From positions 1 through 53,690 of the forward strand of contig JACAEX010000049.1 of the NCBI GenBank assembly GCA_013388635.1: 53,690 nucleotides of DNA, written 5' to 3'. The notes under the pieces are model-generated. The model searched no databases and was not told the origin of the DNA. It saw nothing but the letters and a program-made list of their open reading frames with translations. A program made the translations under genes and the position numbers. Below are positions 34,859 through 42,534 of this stretch, piece after piece (the stretch's first letter is position 1; each line of letters opens with the position of its first letter). Source of the stretch: Syntrophaceae bacterium (lineage in GTDB: Bacteria > Desulfobacterota > BSN033 > UBA1163).

Positions 34859-35575
34859 CTAAAGCTTATAACCCGCTTGACGGGCATCGTCATAAAACAT
34901 CCTTACGGTATCGAGGGAATAATCATCTAAGTCTTTTCCTACAAGGGGGACTTTCTTCAGGATGTCATTGGTCACGGTAATAATATGGCACCCAATACCA
35001 TCTGCCTGAAAAATATTCAGTAATTCCCGTGAGCTTGCCCAGACTAGCTCAGCATTGGGAGCAATTCGCAGGAGTTCCACTGCTGCTGCCATCAGTGGAA
35101 CTGGATCAAGGCCTGTATCAGCTATTCGACCTGCAAACACTGAAATAAAACAGGGGGAACCTCCGACAACACATTCAACTACATCATGTACCTGTTTCAA
35201 GGTCAATAAGGCTGTAACATTTAGTTTCACACCAGCGCTCGAAAGCTTTTTTATCAAATCGTAGGAGGGCTCACGGTGTGTGTTGGTTACTGGAATTTTC
35301 ACATAGACGTACTTTCCCCAACCAGCCATTTCAAGTGCCTGACGTTCCATTTCACTAAATTCGTCTGATAAAACCTCAAACGAAATCGGACGGTCCGGAA
35401 TAGCCTGAAGAACATCTTTGGCAAAGGTTCGGTAATCAGCGACTCCTGCTCTCCGCATTAATGTGGGATTTGTGGTAAATCCCTTTATATAAGGTTTGGC
35501 ATACATCTCAAGCATACGAGCTTTATCAGCACCGTCCGCAAAAATCTTTACCCTCAAGTCCTTGAGCGTTTTCAC
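34859..35575 (-). CDS. transaldolase family protein
   Basis: The 238-residue TIM-barrel protein has KGFTTNPTLMRRAG near residue 31, the Schiff-base lysine in VYVKIPVTNT and the active-site loop ISVFAGRIADTGLD. At the position where fructose-6-phosphate aldolase has Tyr (SPYVGR), this protein has Phe (SVFAGR), as true transaldolases do, so dihydroxyacetone transfer is more likely than free aldol cleavage. The GTG start follows GGGGGAG six bases upstream. The stop of the phosphofructokinase gene is 14 bases upstream. It may make sedoheptulose 7-phosphate for the heptose genes next door (inference). Confidence 0.85.
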   Translation of the reverse strand: MKTLKDLRVKIFADGADKARMLEMYAKPYIKGFTTNPTLMRRAGVADYRTFAKDVLQAIPDRPISFEVLSDEFSEMERQALEMAGWGKYVYVKIPVTNTHREPSYDLIKKLSSAGVKLNVTALLTLKQVHDVVECVVGGSPCFISVFAGRIADTGLDPVPLMAAAVELLRIAPNAELVWASSRELLNIFQADGIGCHIITVTNDILKKVPLVGKDLDDYSLDTVRMFYDDARQAGYKL

Positions 35576-35588
35576 AACTCTCCCCCTT

Positions 35589-36764
35589 TTATATTAAACC
35601 ATATTTATCCTCACAAATTTCATCAACCAGTTCCGCCAAATATTTCTTTCCAAGTTCTGTAACAGAATACTCCTCAGGGTTATAGAATCTCTTATCAACA
35701 AAACGATGGAATTCCTGAATGTTTTTTAGATTACAAAGAGGGTATGGTGTAATTGAGAACCTCTTTGACACTTTTCTAATTGTCAGAAAAACTGGTTTTT
35801 CGAGCCCGTCAGAAAGCATATTTACTGCTTTTTTCCCAATCTTACTTGCCCACCGGAAATCTAAATCTGATGGCATGCCCGATCGATACAGATAAGAAGG
35901 ATTCACCGCATTTATATTTCGGGTATCAAAATAGTTCTTTAGATCCTCTTTCATTCTTCTCGCTAACATTTCAGCAGAGCCTTTGAACCTTGGATGGCCA
36001 AAATCATCCTTCTCATTCTCATCAGCACTAATATGTGCACCATTGTCAAACCTCGCTCCTTCTGCCACAACAATAATTACATTTCTTTGGAGTTCATATT
36101 TTTCGAGAACCATATTAATAATTTTATTATAATCGAGTGGAAATTCCGGAATAACGATAAAATCAGGATGCCCCATACAGGATGACAGGGCAAGCCATCC
36201 GGCGTGCATTCCCATGGACTCAACAAACATAATACGTTCATGTGAGTATGCAGTCGTTCTTAAGCCTTCCTTCAAGCTTACGAAGGAAGAGATTTTTTTT
36301 GCTGCAGTAGGGAATCCCAATGTAAAGTAGTTGATGATTTCGACGGAACTATCTTCGCGCTTGCCGGCCTGAATCATTCCAACATCATTGTCTATTGTTT
36401 TTGAAATTAGCACCTGGGGAATATCCGGCAAGTAGAAAGAATTGGATAAGGTATCTTCTCCGCCAACAACGATCAACCCCTGAAGGCGAAGCTTTTTGAA
36501 GTTATTTTGTACTTTTTCTATGGCGCCGGGAATCTTTTCCAAATTGACTCGGGACGATTTAAGTATGGTTCCTCCGATCTTAGGATCGATATTTATTTTC
36601 GACAATTCAACATACCGATCATCAATCAGCCCCAACCACCCATAGAAAAAACCAAGAAGCTCAGTTTCATTGTCCAAGGAAGCTTGCCTGGCGGAAGCAA
36701 TCATTGCATTCAAAGGAGGAACATCCCCTCCACCGGTCAATATGCCAATTCGTTTTTTAATCAT
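35589..36764 (-). CDS. 6-phosphofructokinase family protein, PPi-type signature
   Basis: The 391-residue protein has GGGDVPPLNA (11-20), GGEDT (101-105) and SKTIDND (121-127), with SMGMHAGWLAL near 182. Asp in the GGxDT loop and Lys before TIDND are the pair that marks PPi-dependent PFKs; ATP enzymes have Gly at both places. The usual GGDDT has become GGEDT. PPi-PFKs often accept sedoheptulose 7-phosphate. I used ATG 36764 rather than TTG 36782. Its position between a transaldolase and a phosphoheptose-isomerase-like gene hints at heptulose phosphates as substrate (inference). Confidence 0.85.
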   Translation of the reverse strand: MIKKRIGILTGGGDVPPLNAMIASARQASLDNETELLGFFYGWLGLIDDRYVELSKINIDPKIGGTILKSSRVNLEKIPGAIEKVQNNFKKLRLQGLIVVGGEDTLSNSFYLPDIPQVLISKTIDNDVGMIQAGKREDSSVEIINYFTLGFPTAAKKISSFVSLKEGLRTTAYSHERIMFVESMGMHAGWLALSSCMGHPDFIVIPEFPLDYNKIINMVLEKYELQRNVIIVVAEGARFDNGAHISADENEKDDFGHPRFKGSAEMLARRMKEDLKNYFDTRNINAVNPSYLYRSGMPSDLDFRWASKIGKKAVNMLSDGLEKPVFLTIRKVSKRFSITPYPLCNLKNIQEFHRFVDKRFYNPEEYSVTELGKKYLAELVDEICEDKYGLI

Positions 36765-36793
36765 TTTCCTATGGACCGTCAAAAAGCTCGTTT

Positions 36794-36840
36794 TTCTTAG
36801 ATCCTTTTATCCTTTCACTTTTGATCTTTTACCTTTCACC
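36794..36840. repeat. second GGTGAAA-type tandem repeat
   Basis: On the minus strand units such as GGTGAAAGGTAAAA and AGTGAAAGG follow immediately after the TAA of the SIS gene, the same kind as the tract between xerC and hslV. It occupies the 76-base gap upstream of the phosphofructokinase start. Confidence 0.55.
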
Positions 36841-37455
36841 TTATTTTACACTTTCCCATTTCATCTCTGAAACCTTAAGACTCGGATGCGATACGATAAG
36901 ATGTAAAAGGACACTTTGGAAAGACTCCGTATGGGGAGTCACTGTTTCAGGGTTTACTGTGGGGATGATTATACAAATGTCTGCTACCTTCGACGTGTAT
37001 CCACCATCCCTTCCGACAATTCCAAATATCTTTGCGCCGACTTCTTTAGCGTAATCAAGGGCACGAATTAAATTGACGCTGATATTGTTTTCGATATTCC
37101 CTCCACCCACAGATAAAACAAAGACAGCATCCTTGGACGTAAGCTTGCTTCCCCTTAGCCATTCAACAAACACGGAATCCCAACCACTGTCGTTGGTCCG
37201 AGCTGTTAGTTCAGAGACGTTATCTGTTGGTGCATATGCTTCGATTCCACAAATCTTCCGAAAATCATTTACAGTATGCGAGGCATTAGCAGCCCCACCC
37301 CCAACCCCAAGGAAGAAGATCCGGCCATCTCTACCTCGCAAATTAACGAGCAATTCAACTATTCGCTGAATAATATTTCGGTCAAGCAAATCAACAACTT
37401 TTCTTACTTCGTTGAGATAGCTATTTATGTATTCCACACTCCTCCCGTTAGACAT
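36841..37455 (-). CDS. SIS domain phosphosugar isomerase, GmhA-like
   Basis: The 204-residue protein has IFFLGVGGGAANASHTVNDF (phosphosugar-binding loop, about 46-65), VLSVGGGNIENNISVNLI and GIVGRDGGYTSK, ending TPHTESFQSVLLHLIVSH. This is the GmhA (sedoheptulose 7-phosphate isomerase) pattern, with a His/Glu pair near the C-terminus as in that family. Sugar isomerase annotations at this level of divergence are uncertain, but the neighbouring GHMP kinase and nucleotidyltransferase are those of the GDP-heptose pathway. GGA lies upstream of the ATG. Confidence 0.82.
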   Translation of the reverse strand: MSNGRSVEYINSYLNEVRKVVDLLDRNIIQRIVELLVNLRGRDGRIFFLGVGGGAANASHTVNDFRKICGIEAYAPTDNVSELTARTNDSGWDSVFVEWLRGSKLTSKDAVFVLSVGGGNIENNISVNLIRALDYAKEVGAKIFGIVGRDGGYTSKVADICIIIPTVNPETVTPHTESFQSVLLHLIVSHPSLKVSEMKWESVK

Positions 37456-37485
37456 TCAGCATCCGCTGCATTTAAATTATCAATA

Positions 37486-37505
37486 CATTAACGCTTAACG
37501 CATCA
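37486..37505. repeat. TTAACGC-type short repeat
   Basis: TTAACGCTTAACGC is a direct repeat of TTAACGC in the 51-base gap between the SDR and SIS genes. It resembles the palindrome after argD. Confidence 0.35.
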
Positions 37506-37506
37506 C

Positions 37507-38451
37507 TTAGGGAATTCGGCCTGCAGCCATTTCTTGCCGAATATATTCAATCGTTTTTTCCAGACCAGCCTCGATAGGTGTTTTCGGTTCCCACCCAAGG
37601 GCTCTTGCCTGTCTGATGTCAGCAAGGGTCACTTGAGCTTCTCCAGGAAGATCATCTTTATAAATTGCACTCGGATTAGCCCCGAGTATCTTTGAGATTT
37701 TATCCAAGATTTCGTTAACAGAGTAGTTAGTTCCTGAACCAATATTGAACACGCTCCCATTTGTTCGATCATCCCGGATACATATCAAATGAAAGTCATT
37801 CACATCATCCACATAGACAAAATCGCGCCTTTTTTCGCCTGTTCCATAGATGATTGGACGTTCGCCTCTAAGTAATTTAATGATAAAGGCACTCATCACC
37901 GGAGGGATAGTGCGCCGGTAATCCTGCACAGGTCCGTAGACACAGAAATACCGTAACCCCGTAAAACATAAACCGTAGAAGGTTTCGTAGGCCTTGGCGA
38001 AGTGTATGGACGCCAGCTTACTAACTGCATAAAAACTCTCCGGTTTTAATTCCGATTCCGGTGTGGGATAGATGGATGACCCCTCGTATAGGGCTGAACT
38101 CTCAGCATAAATTACCTTTCTCACCCCAGCCCTTTTCGAAGCCTCGAAAACATTTACTGTCCCAGAAACATTGATCTCTGCGGTTTCAACGGGGTCAGCC
38201 TGGCAGTCCGAGATACAGTTCTTAGCAGCAAGATGGAAAACTGTGTCAATTCCTTTAAAAAGAGGAAAGATATCTTTACTACGAATATCCTTTAAGTGGA
38301 ACTCCACACCATGAGGGACATTTTCTCTCAAGCCGTAGGCAAGATTGTCAATTCCCAAAACCTCGTATCCTTCAGCAAGGAGACGAGAAGCCAGATTTGA
38401 CCCAATAAATCCAGCAACCCCGGTTACTAAGACTTTCTTCTGGTTTCGCAT
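37507..38451 (-). CDS. NAD-dependent epimerase/dehydratase (extended SDR)
   Basis: The 314-residue protein has VTGVAGFIGSNLASRLL, the YxxxK in SFYAVSKLA preceded by AESSALYEG, and YGTGEKRRDFVYVDDV, the pattern of nucleotide-sugar epimerases or dehydratases. The second Gly of the usual GGAGFIG is Val here, which is tolerated in the family. The start ATG 38451 lies four bases after the TGA of the upstream nucleotidyltransferase gene, with GGGAAG eight bases upstream; the longer ORF begins at a TTG. It probably modifies the activated sugar made by the neighbours. Confidence 0.85.
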   Translation of the reverse strand: MRNQKKVLVTGVAGFIGSNLASRLLAEGYEVLGIDNLAYGLRENVPHGVEFHLKDIRSKDIFPLFKGIDTVFHLAAKNCISDCQADPVETAEINVSGTVNVFEASKRAGVRKVIYAESSALYEGSSIYPTPESELKPESFYAVSKLASIHFAKAYETFYGLCFTGLRYFCVYGPVQDYRRTIPPVMSAFIIKLLRGERPIIYGTGEKRRDFVYVDDVNDFHLICIRDDRTNGSVFNIGSGTNYSVNEILDKISKILGANPSAIYKDDLPGEAQVTLADIRQARALGWEPKTPIEAGLEKTIEYIRQEMAAGRIP

Positions 38452-38455
38452 CTTC

Positions 38456-39181
38456 TCAACTTCCCGTCGAATGAACAAGCCTTGTAGCTAATTCATTGGC
38501 CTCTCGATAGGCTTCAATTGTGTCAATTCCAATTATAGGATCTTCCATTTTGACAGCATATATCTTTTCTCCGGCCTGGACCATTTTGGGAAAAATATCG
38601 AAGGCAAAATCGCAGAACCTCCCCTCGGGAATATAATCGAGAACCTTTGAATCCAGAAAGTAAAAGCCTGCGTTCACGTAGTGACTATTCAGGTTCTGTT
38701 CCGGCTTTGGCTTTTCCATCAGGCACAGAATCCTGCCATTTTGATCCAATTCCACAACCCCGCTCTGTGATACATCTTCTCGCCAGTGCACTGCCATCGT
38801 AGCAAGGGCTTGATTTTTCTCATGGACTTTCACGAGTTTTTTGAGATTCCATCGGCTGAAGTTATCCGAATAGATGACGAAAAAAGGGTGGTTAAAAAAG
38901 GAGGCCACTTTTTTAACGGCCCCTGCTGTACCGAGAAGCTCTGGCTCGTACGAGTACTGGACCCGTAAACCGTACTGGCTTCCATCAGCCACAAAATTCC
39001 GGACTTTATCCCCTAGGTAATGAAGATTGATTATACACTCTCTTACCCCTGCTTCATGCAGCCATGAAAGGGTCCAATCCATAAGGGGCCGTCCGGCCAG
39101 GGGAATAAGGCATTTGGGGATATCTTCAGTGAGTGGCCGAAGACGTGTTCCCAATCCAGCAGCCAAAACCATTGCCTTCAT
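38456..39181 (-). CDS. sugar-1-phosphate nucleotidyltransferase, HddC/ManC-like
   Basis: The 241-residue protein opens with MVLAAGLGTRLRPLTEDIPK and contains PLMDWTLSWLHEAGV, GTAGAVKKVASF, YSDNFSRWNL and VNAGFYFLDS. This is the short nucleotidyltransferase family that includes HddC (GDP-heptose) and small mannose-1-phosphate guanylyltransferases. Base specificity cannot be assigned from sequence alone. It lies between a Gfo/Idh gene and an SDR, in a set whose GHMP kinase would supply heptose 1,7-bisphosphate. The GmhB phosphatase expected in between is not in the window. Confidence 0.83.
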   Translation of the reverse strand: MKAMVLAAGLGTRLRPLTEDIPKCLIPLAGRPLMDWTLSWLHEAGVRECIINLHYLGDKVRNFVADGSQYGLRVQYSYEPELLGTAGAVKKVASFFNHPFFVIYSDNFSRWNLKKLVKVHEKNQALATMAVHWREDVSQSGVVELDQNGRILCLMEKPKPEQNLNSHYVNAGFYFLDSKVLDYIPEGRFCDFAFDIFPKMVQAGEKIYAVKMEDPIIGIDTIEAYREANELATRLVHSTGS

Positions 39182-39183
39182 TT

Positions 39184-39216
39184 TCTGGTTTCTCTGGTCT
39201 ATCTGGTTTCTTTTGT
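39184..39216. repeat. CTGGTTTC-type short tandem repeat
   Basis: TCTGGTTTC, TCTGGTCTA and TCTGGTTTC occur in tandem just upstream of the nucleotidyltransferase ATG. Low-complexity spacer in the style of the other short spacer repeats. Confidence 0.35.
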
Positions 39217-39250
39217 CTTTTTAGTTTATTTGTTAAAAAAATTTTTGGTC

Positions 39251-40372
39251 TCAACATTTTATTTCCTTGATTTTGATGGGACGGTTCTCACGGGCTGAGC
39301 GATAGGCAGCTTCAATCATTCGGTTAGCTTCAAGACCATCTCGGCCGCTGCCAAGGGGTTCACGCCCTTCCCTTATAGCAGCCGTAAATTCTTTCCACTC
39401 TTCTTCCCACGAAATATCTGGTCCAGGAAATTCAATGACTTCCTCGTCGGGCGCCCCTCCCCAGTACTGCACATTCTGCTCATGGCCAATAGCTGACGGC
39501 CTTTCAATATCGGTTATTCCTTCATCGATTACACGTTCGGTTTTCACCCTTCTCCTTTTGCCAATTTTCAAGGTTTCCGTTCCGTAACTTCCCCCCAACC
39601 CTTCAACAATTAGATATCCTGCCTCCCCATAAACCTCAAAGGTGAACCGATTTTTCCACTGAGTCAAGCTGGTATGCATAGAAGCAGTTTTACCTTCTGC
39701 AGTCTTGAACAAGGCAAATACATTATCCTCTACTTCCATATTCCAGTAGTAGATTGAGATGGTTCCAAAGGCCTCTTCGAAATCCCCCATGACCCATCGG
39801 AAAAGGTCTACTACATGGACTCCTTGGTCCAACAATTCACCTCCGCCGCACATCTCTTTGCTCGCTCGCCATTCTTTTTCGTAACCGGGCCTCCCACCAT
39901 GTCCATAGGTGCATTTTGCATAATAAATTTCACCGATAGCGCCCTCTTTTACCATGGTATAGGCTTTCCGGATTGCGGGGTGATAACGGTGATTAAAACC
40001 CGTTTTTAGGAAGACTTTGTTCCTTGCCGCCGCATCGACCATTTCAATGGAATCCACCAAATTTCGACCAAGAGGCTTTTCACATAAGATATGGATCTTT
40101 CTATGAGCAGCCTCTAAAGTTATCTCTTTCAGATATTTGTTGGGCGTAGCGACGACAACGAGGTCAAGCTTCTCTCTATCCAGCATTGCCCGCCAATCCT
40201 GATAAAGCTTGGTCTGTCTGTCACCAAACTGTTTGATCAGAGATTCAGCATTTGAAAGGACGGGATCGGAGCAACAGGAAAGAGAGCTTGATCGATCATC
40301 TTTGATAACTTTAGCTCTCTTATTGCCGATCAAACCACACCCAATAATTCCCACTCGAAAAAAAGAATCCAT
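39251..40372 (-). CDS. Gfo/Idh/MocA family oxidoreductase
   Basis: The 373-residue protein has the NAD(P)-binding GIIGCGLIGNKRAKVI at the N-terminus and the catalytic lysine in CEKPLGRN, with GGELLDQGVHVVDL in the C-terminal domain. The family oxidises or reduces sugars and sugar nucleotides, often at C3 to prepare an amino group, but nothing here fixes the substrate. It sits between the nucleotidyltransferase and the GHMP kinase on the same strand, so a role in modifying the same sugar is likely. No aminotransferase is present in the window. Confidence 0.85.
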   Translation of the reverse strand: MDSFFRVGIIGCGLIGNKRAKVIKDDRSSSLSCCSDPVLSNAESLIKQFGDRQTKLYQDWRAMLDREKLDLVVVATPNKYLKEITLEAAHRKIHILCEKPLGRNLVDSIEMVDAAARNKVFLKTGFNHRYHPAIRKAYTMVKEGAIGEIYYAKCTYGHGGRPGYEKEWRASKEMCGGGELLDQGVHVVDLFRWVMGDFEEAFGTISIYYWNMEVEDNVFALFKTAEGKTASMHTSLTQWKNRFTFEVYGEAGYLIVEGLGGSYGTETLKIGKRRRVKTERVIDEGITDIERPSAIGHEQNVQYWGGAPDEEVIEFPGPDISWEEEWKEFTAAIREGREPLGSGRDGLEANRMIEAAYRSARENRPIKIKEIKC

Positions 40373-40443
40373 TAAAGATCGCCGTTACTAATTCGTTCCA
40401 TCTTTGAGTTATTGCATCCATTCATTTCACTATTCACTATTCT

Positions 40444-41445
40444 TTACATGCTGCCATCCATGAAATTGACAATGACCTTGGTGCCTTCGAAGTCGAAGCG
40501 GTATTTCATTTCACGCAAGCCAAGGCTCTTCATCTTCTCTCTGAACTTCGTTTGTTTTTCTTCCACGTAGAATAAAAAGAAACCACCTCCACCCGCTCCG
40601 GATATCTTTCCACCAAGGGCACCATTTTCTTTTGCAATTTCATAAATCTTATCGAAATAGGGATTGGACATTTTTGTCGAAATCCTCTTCTTATACTGCC
40701 AATGCTCGTCAAACAGGGGTCCGATTCTCGTAATATTCCCGCTCTCCACCGCCTCCAAAACCTTGTATCCAAGATCCTTTATGAAATGCATGCTTTCTAC
40801 CACATTCTTCTTCTCTTCCTTTGCCCCCTTGCTCTGCTCAGAAAGTATCTCATTAGCATTTCTTTGGATGTGAGTATAAAACATGAGAAGATTCCTATTA
40901 AGATCCCCAATGATTTCATCCCGAACCTCAGCTTCCCTTACCTTTACATTACCGTCTCTTTCTATCTCGAGCACAGTTAATCCACCAAAAGCCGCCATAT
41001 ATTGATCCTGTTTGCCAATAGGTTTCCCGAGACGATTGATTTCAAGGTCACATGCTTCTTCAGCAAGAGTTTGGAGCGTTACATATTCTCTCTTCATTGT
41101 ATGGAGTCCGTTCAGTAGGCCAACAGCATAACAACTTGAGGATCCCAAACCGGTTCCAGCCGGTACGTCCGCCATTGAAACGATCTCGAGGGCTTTATCG
41201 ATTTCCATCATCAGCATAGCTTCTTTTGCGAGGTCATGTTGAAGTTCATCCCTGTGGGGCACAGTTTCGGATTTTGAATACTTTACCCTGACTAAATCAT
41301 CCACAATCGGTCTATTGAGGTTTATAAACATATACTTATTAATTCCTGCTGCAAATATGAAGCCACCATATTTTGAGTAATACGAGGGTAAGTCCGTGCC
41401 GCCACCCCCCAGAGTAATCCGAAAAGGAGTACGCGTAATTATCAT
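40444..41445 (-). CDS. hddA: GHMP kinase, D-glycero-alpha-D-manno-heptose-7-phosphate kinase-like
   Basis: The 333-residue protein begins RTPFRITLGGGGTDLPSYYSKYGG and has the ATP-binding ADVPAGTGLGSSSCYAVG, EINRLGKPIGKQDQYMAAFGG and the C-terminal KISGAGGGGFFLFY, the signature of HddA-like kinases. HddA makes heptose 1,7-bisphosphate in the GDP-heptose pathway. GGAGG precedes the ATG by six bases. Together with the GmhA-like and HddC-like genes it suggests an activated heptose for surface polysaccharide; the exact sugar is inferred. Related fucose or galactose kinases cannot be excluded. Confidence 0.83.
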   Translation of the reverse strand: MIITRTPFRITLGGGGTDLPSYYSKYGGFIFAAGINKYMFINLNRPIVDDLVRVKYSKSETVPHRDELQHDLAKEAMLMMEIDKALEIVSMADVPAGTGLGSSSCYAVGLLNGLHTMKREYVTLQTLAEEACDLEINRLGKPIGKQDQYMAAFGGLTVLEIERDGNVKVREAEVRDEIIGDLNRNLLMFYTHIQRNANEILSEQSKGAKEEKKNVVESMHFIKDLGYKVLEAVESGNITRIGPLFDEHWQYKKRISTKMSNPYFDKIYEIAKENGALGGKISGAGGGGFFLFYVEEKQTKFREKMKSLGLREMKYRFDFEGTKVIVNFMDGSM

Positions 41446-41523
41446 GATAACCTCCGTTTATTGTTATTGGTTATTACTTGATTGCTTGTTTATCAGTCCT
41501 TTTTCTTAACCCCTTCTTTACAA

Positions 41524-42399
41524 CTAATAATCAAGGTCTTTAATCAGAGGTTTGATGGTAAATGGATCTAACCGACGGATTGTATAAAGCGGTGAAGCGT
41601 TAAGCTGCTCATCCTTCCCAACCCACTCCCGCCAGGGATCATGCTGTGCACTGATTAGTTTACCTGTTAAACCACCTGATTCATCGGATGCAAGGAACAC
41701 GGCCAGCGCAACAACTGCTTCTAATGAATCCCCTCCACTTTGCTTCTGCTTCTTTGCTTGGGATAAAGCGACTTCGCCAGCTGCATCACCAGCAGCCAAG
41801 ACTTCATCCAGCATCCGCGTATTGATTGCCCCAGGTGCGATTGCATTAACTTGTATATTAAATGGTTTCACTTCCTCGGCCAAGGTCTCTGTGAACCGCA
41901 CTAACGCTGCCTTGGATGAAGCATAGGCCGAAAAATTGGGACGAGGCGACGTAGCCCCCCCTCCAGACAGATTTATGATCTTGCCTCGCTGTTGTTTCAT
42001 CATCACCGCCAGAACTGCCCGACAGCAAAGGAACGTACCAATGAGATTAATCATCACCGTTCTGATCCAATGGTCGGCGTCGTTATCATCAATAGATCCA
42101 ATTGGTCCTTGCACACCTGCATTGTTAACCAAGATGTCCACGGTGCCGATGGCCTGAATGGTTTGTTCCACAATCTTATTCACATTGGATTGGCTAGAAA
42201 CATCAGCCTGAATGGCAAGTGCTTGACTTCCCAGAGCTCGCACCTGGGCAGCAGTTTCCTCAATTTCAGAGAACGTTCTTGAAGTCACAACAACACTTGC
42301 TCCCTGTCTGGCAAAGGCCAAGGCAATGGCCCGGCCGATTCCCCGACCGGCACCTGTTACGATACCCACTCGCCCAGAAAGCACTCTTTGCGCTTGCAT
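41524..42399 (-). CDS. short-chain dehydrogenase/reductase (SDR)
   Basis: The 291-residue classical SDR has TGAGRGIGRAI near residue 17, NNAG (ILVNNAGVQG), and the catalytic Ser region with YASSK. The pattern resembles 3-oxoacyl-ACP reductase or sugar-ketone reductases, with an extra tail of about 30 residues after the usual end. ATG 42399 was used; a GTG one codon upstream is possible. In the restored reading of the methyltransferase gene its stop lies eleven bases before this start, so these two genes form an operon. Confidence 0.85.
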   Translation of the reverse strand: MQAQRVLSGRVGIVTGAGRGIGRAIALAFARQGASVVVTSRTFSEIEETAAQVRALGSQALAIQADVSSQSNVNKIVEQTIQAIGTVDILVNNAGVQGPIGSIDDNDADHWIRTVMINLIGTFLCCRAVLAVMMKQQRGKIINLSGGGATSPRPNFSAYASSKAALVRFTETLAEEVKPFNIQVNAIAPGAINTRMLDEVLAAGDAAGEVALSQAKKQKQSGGDSLEAVVALAVFLASDESGGLTGKLISAQHDPWREWVGKDEQLNASPLYTIRRLDPFTIKPLIKDLDY

Positions 42400-42409
42400 C
42401 ACACTGGAC

Positions 42410-42534
42410 CTATAGCTTGAGAATTGCCAAGCTCGAGCCCGGCAGCCGAGATATATCTTTGCCAGTGCGGGTAAACTCGTGTAACCATCGCGAAACTCCG
42501 TTCACACCCCATCGTCCGTAATCGTGCCAGACAA
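42410..42534 (-). pseudogene. out-of-frame 3' end of the methyltransferase gene
   Basis: Reading the minus strand in the frame shifted by one base, the 42 codons after the G-run give VIVWHDYGRWGVNGV and continue SRWLHEFTRTGKD to a TAG at 42410-42412. This is the expected end of a Methyltransf_24-type protein. With nine rather than eight Gs the protein would be 274 residues and end eleven bases before the SDR start. Confidence 0.85.
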
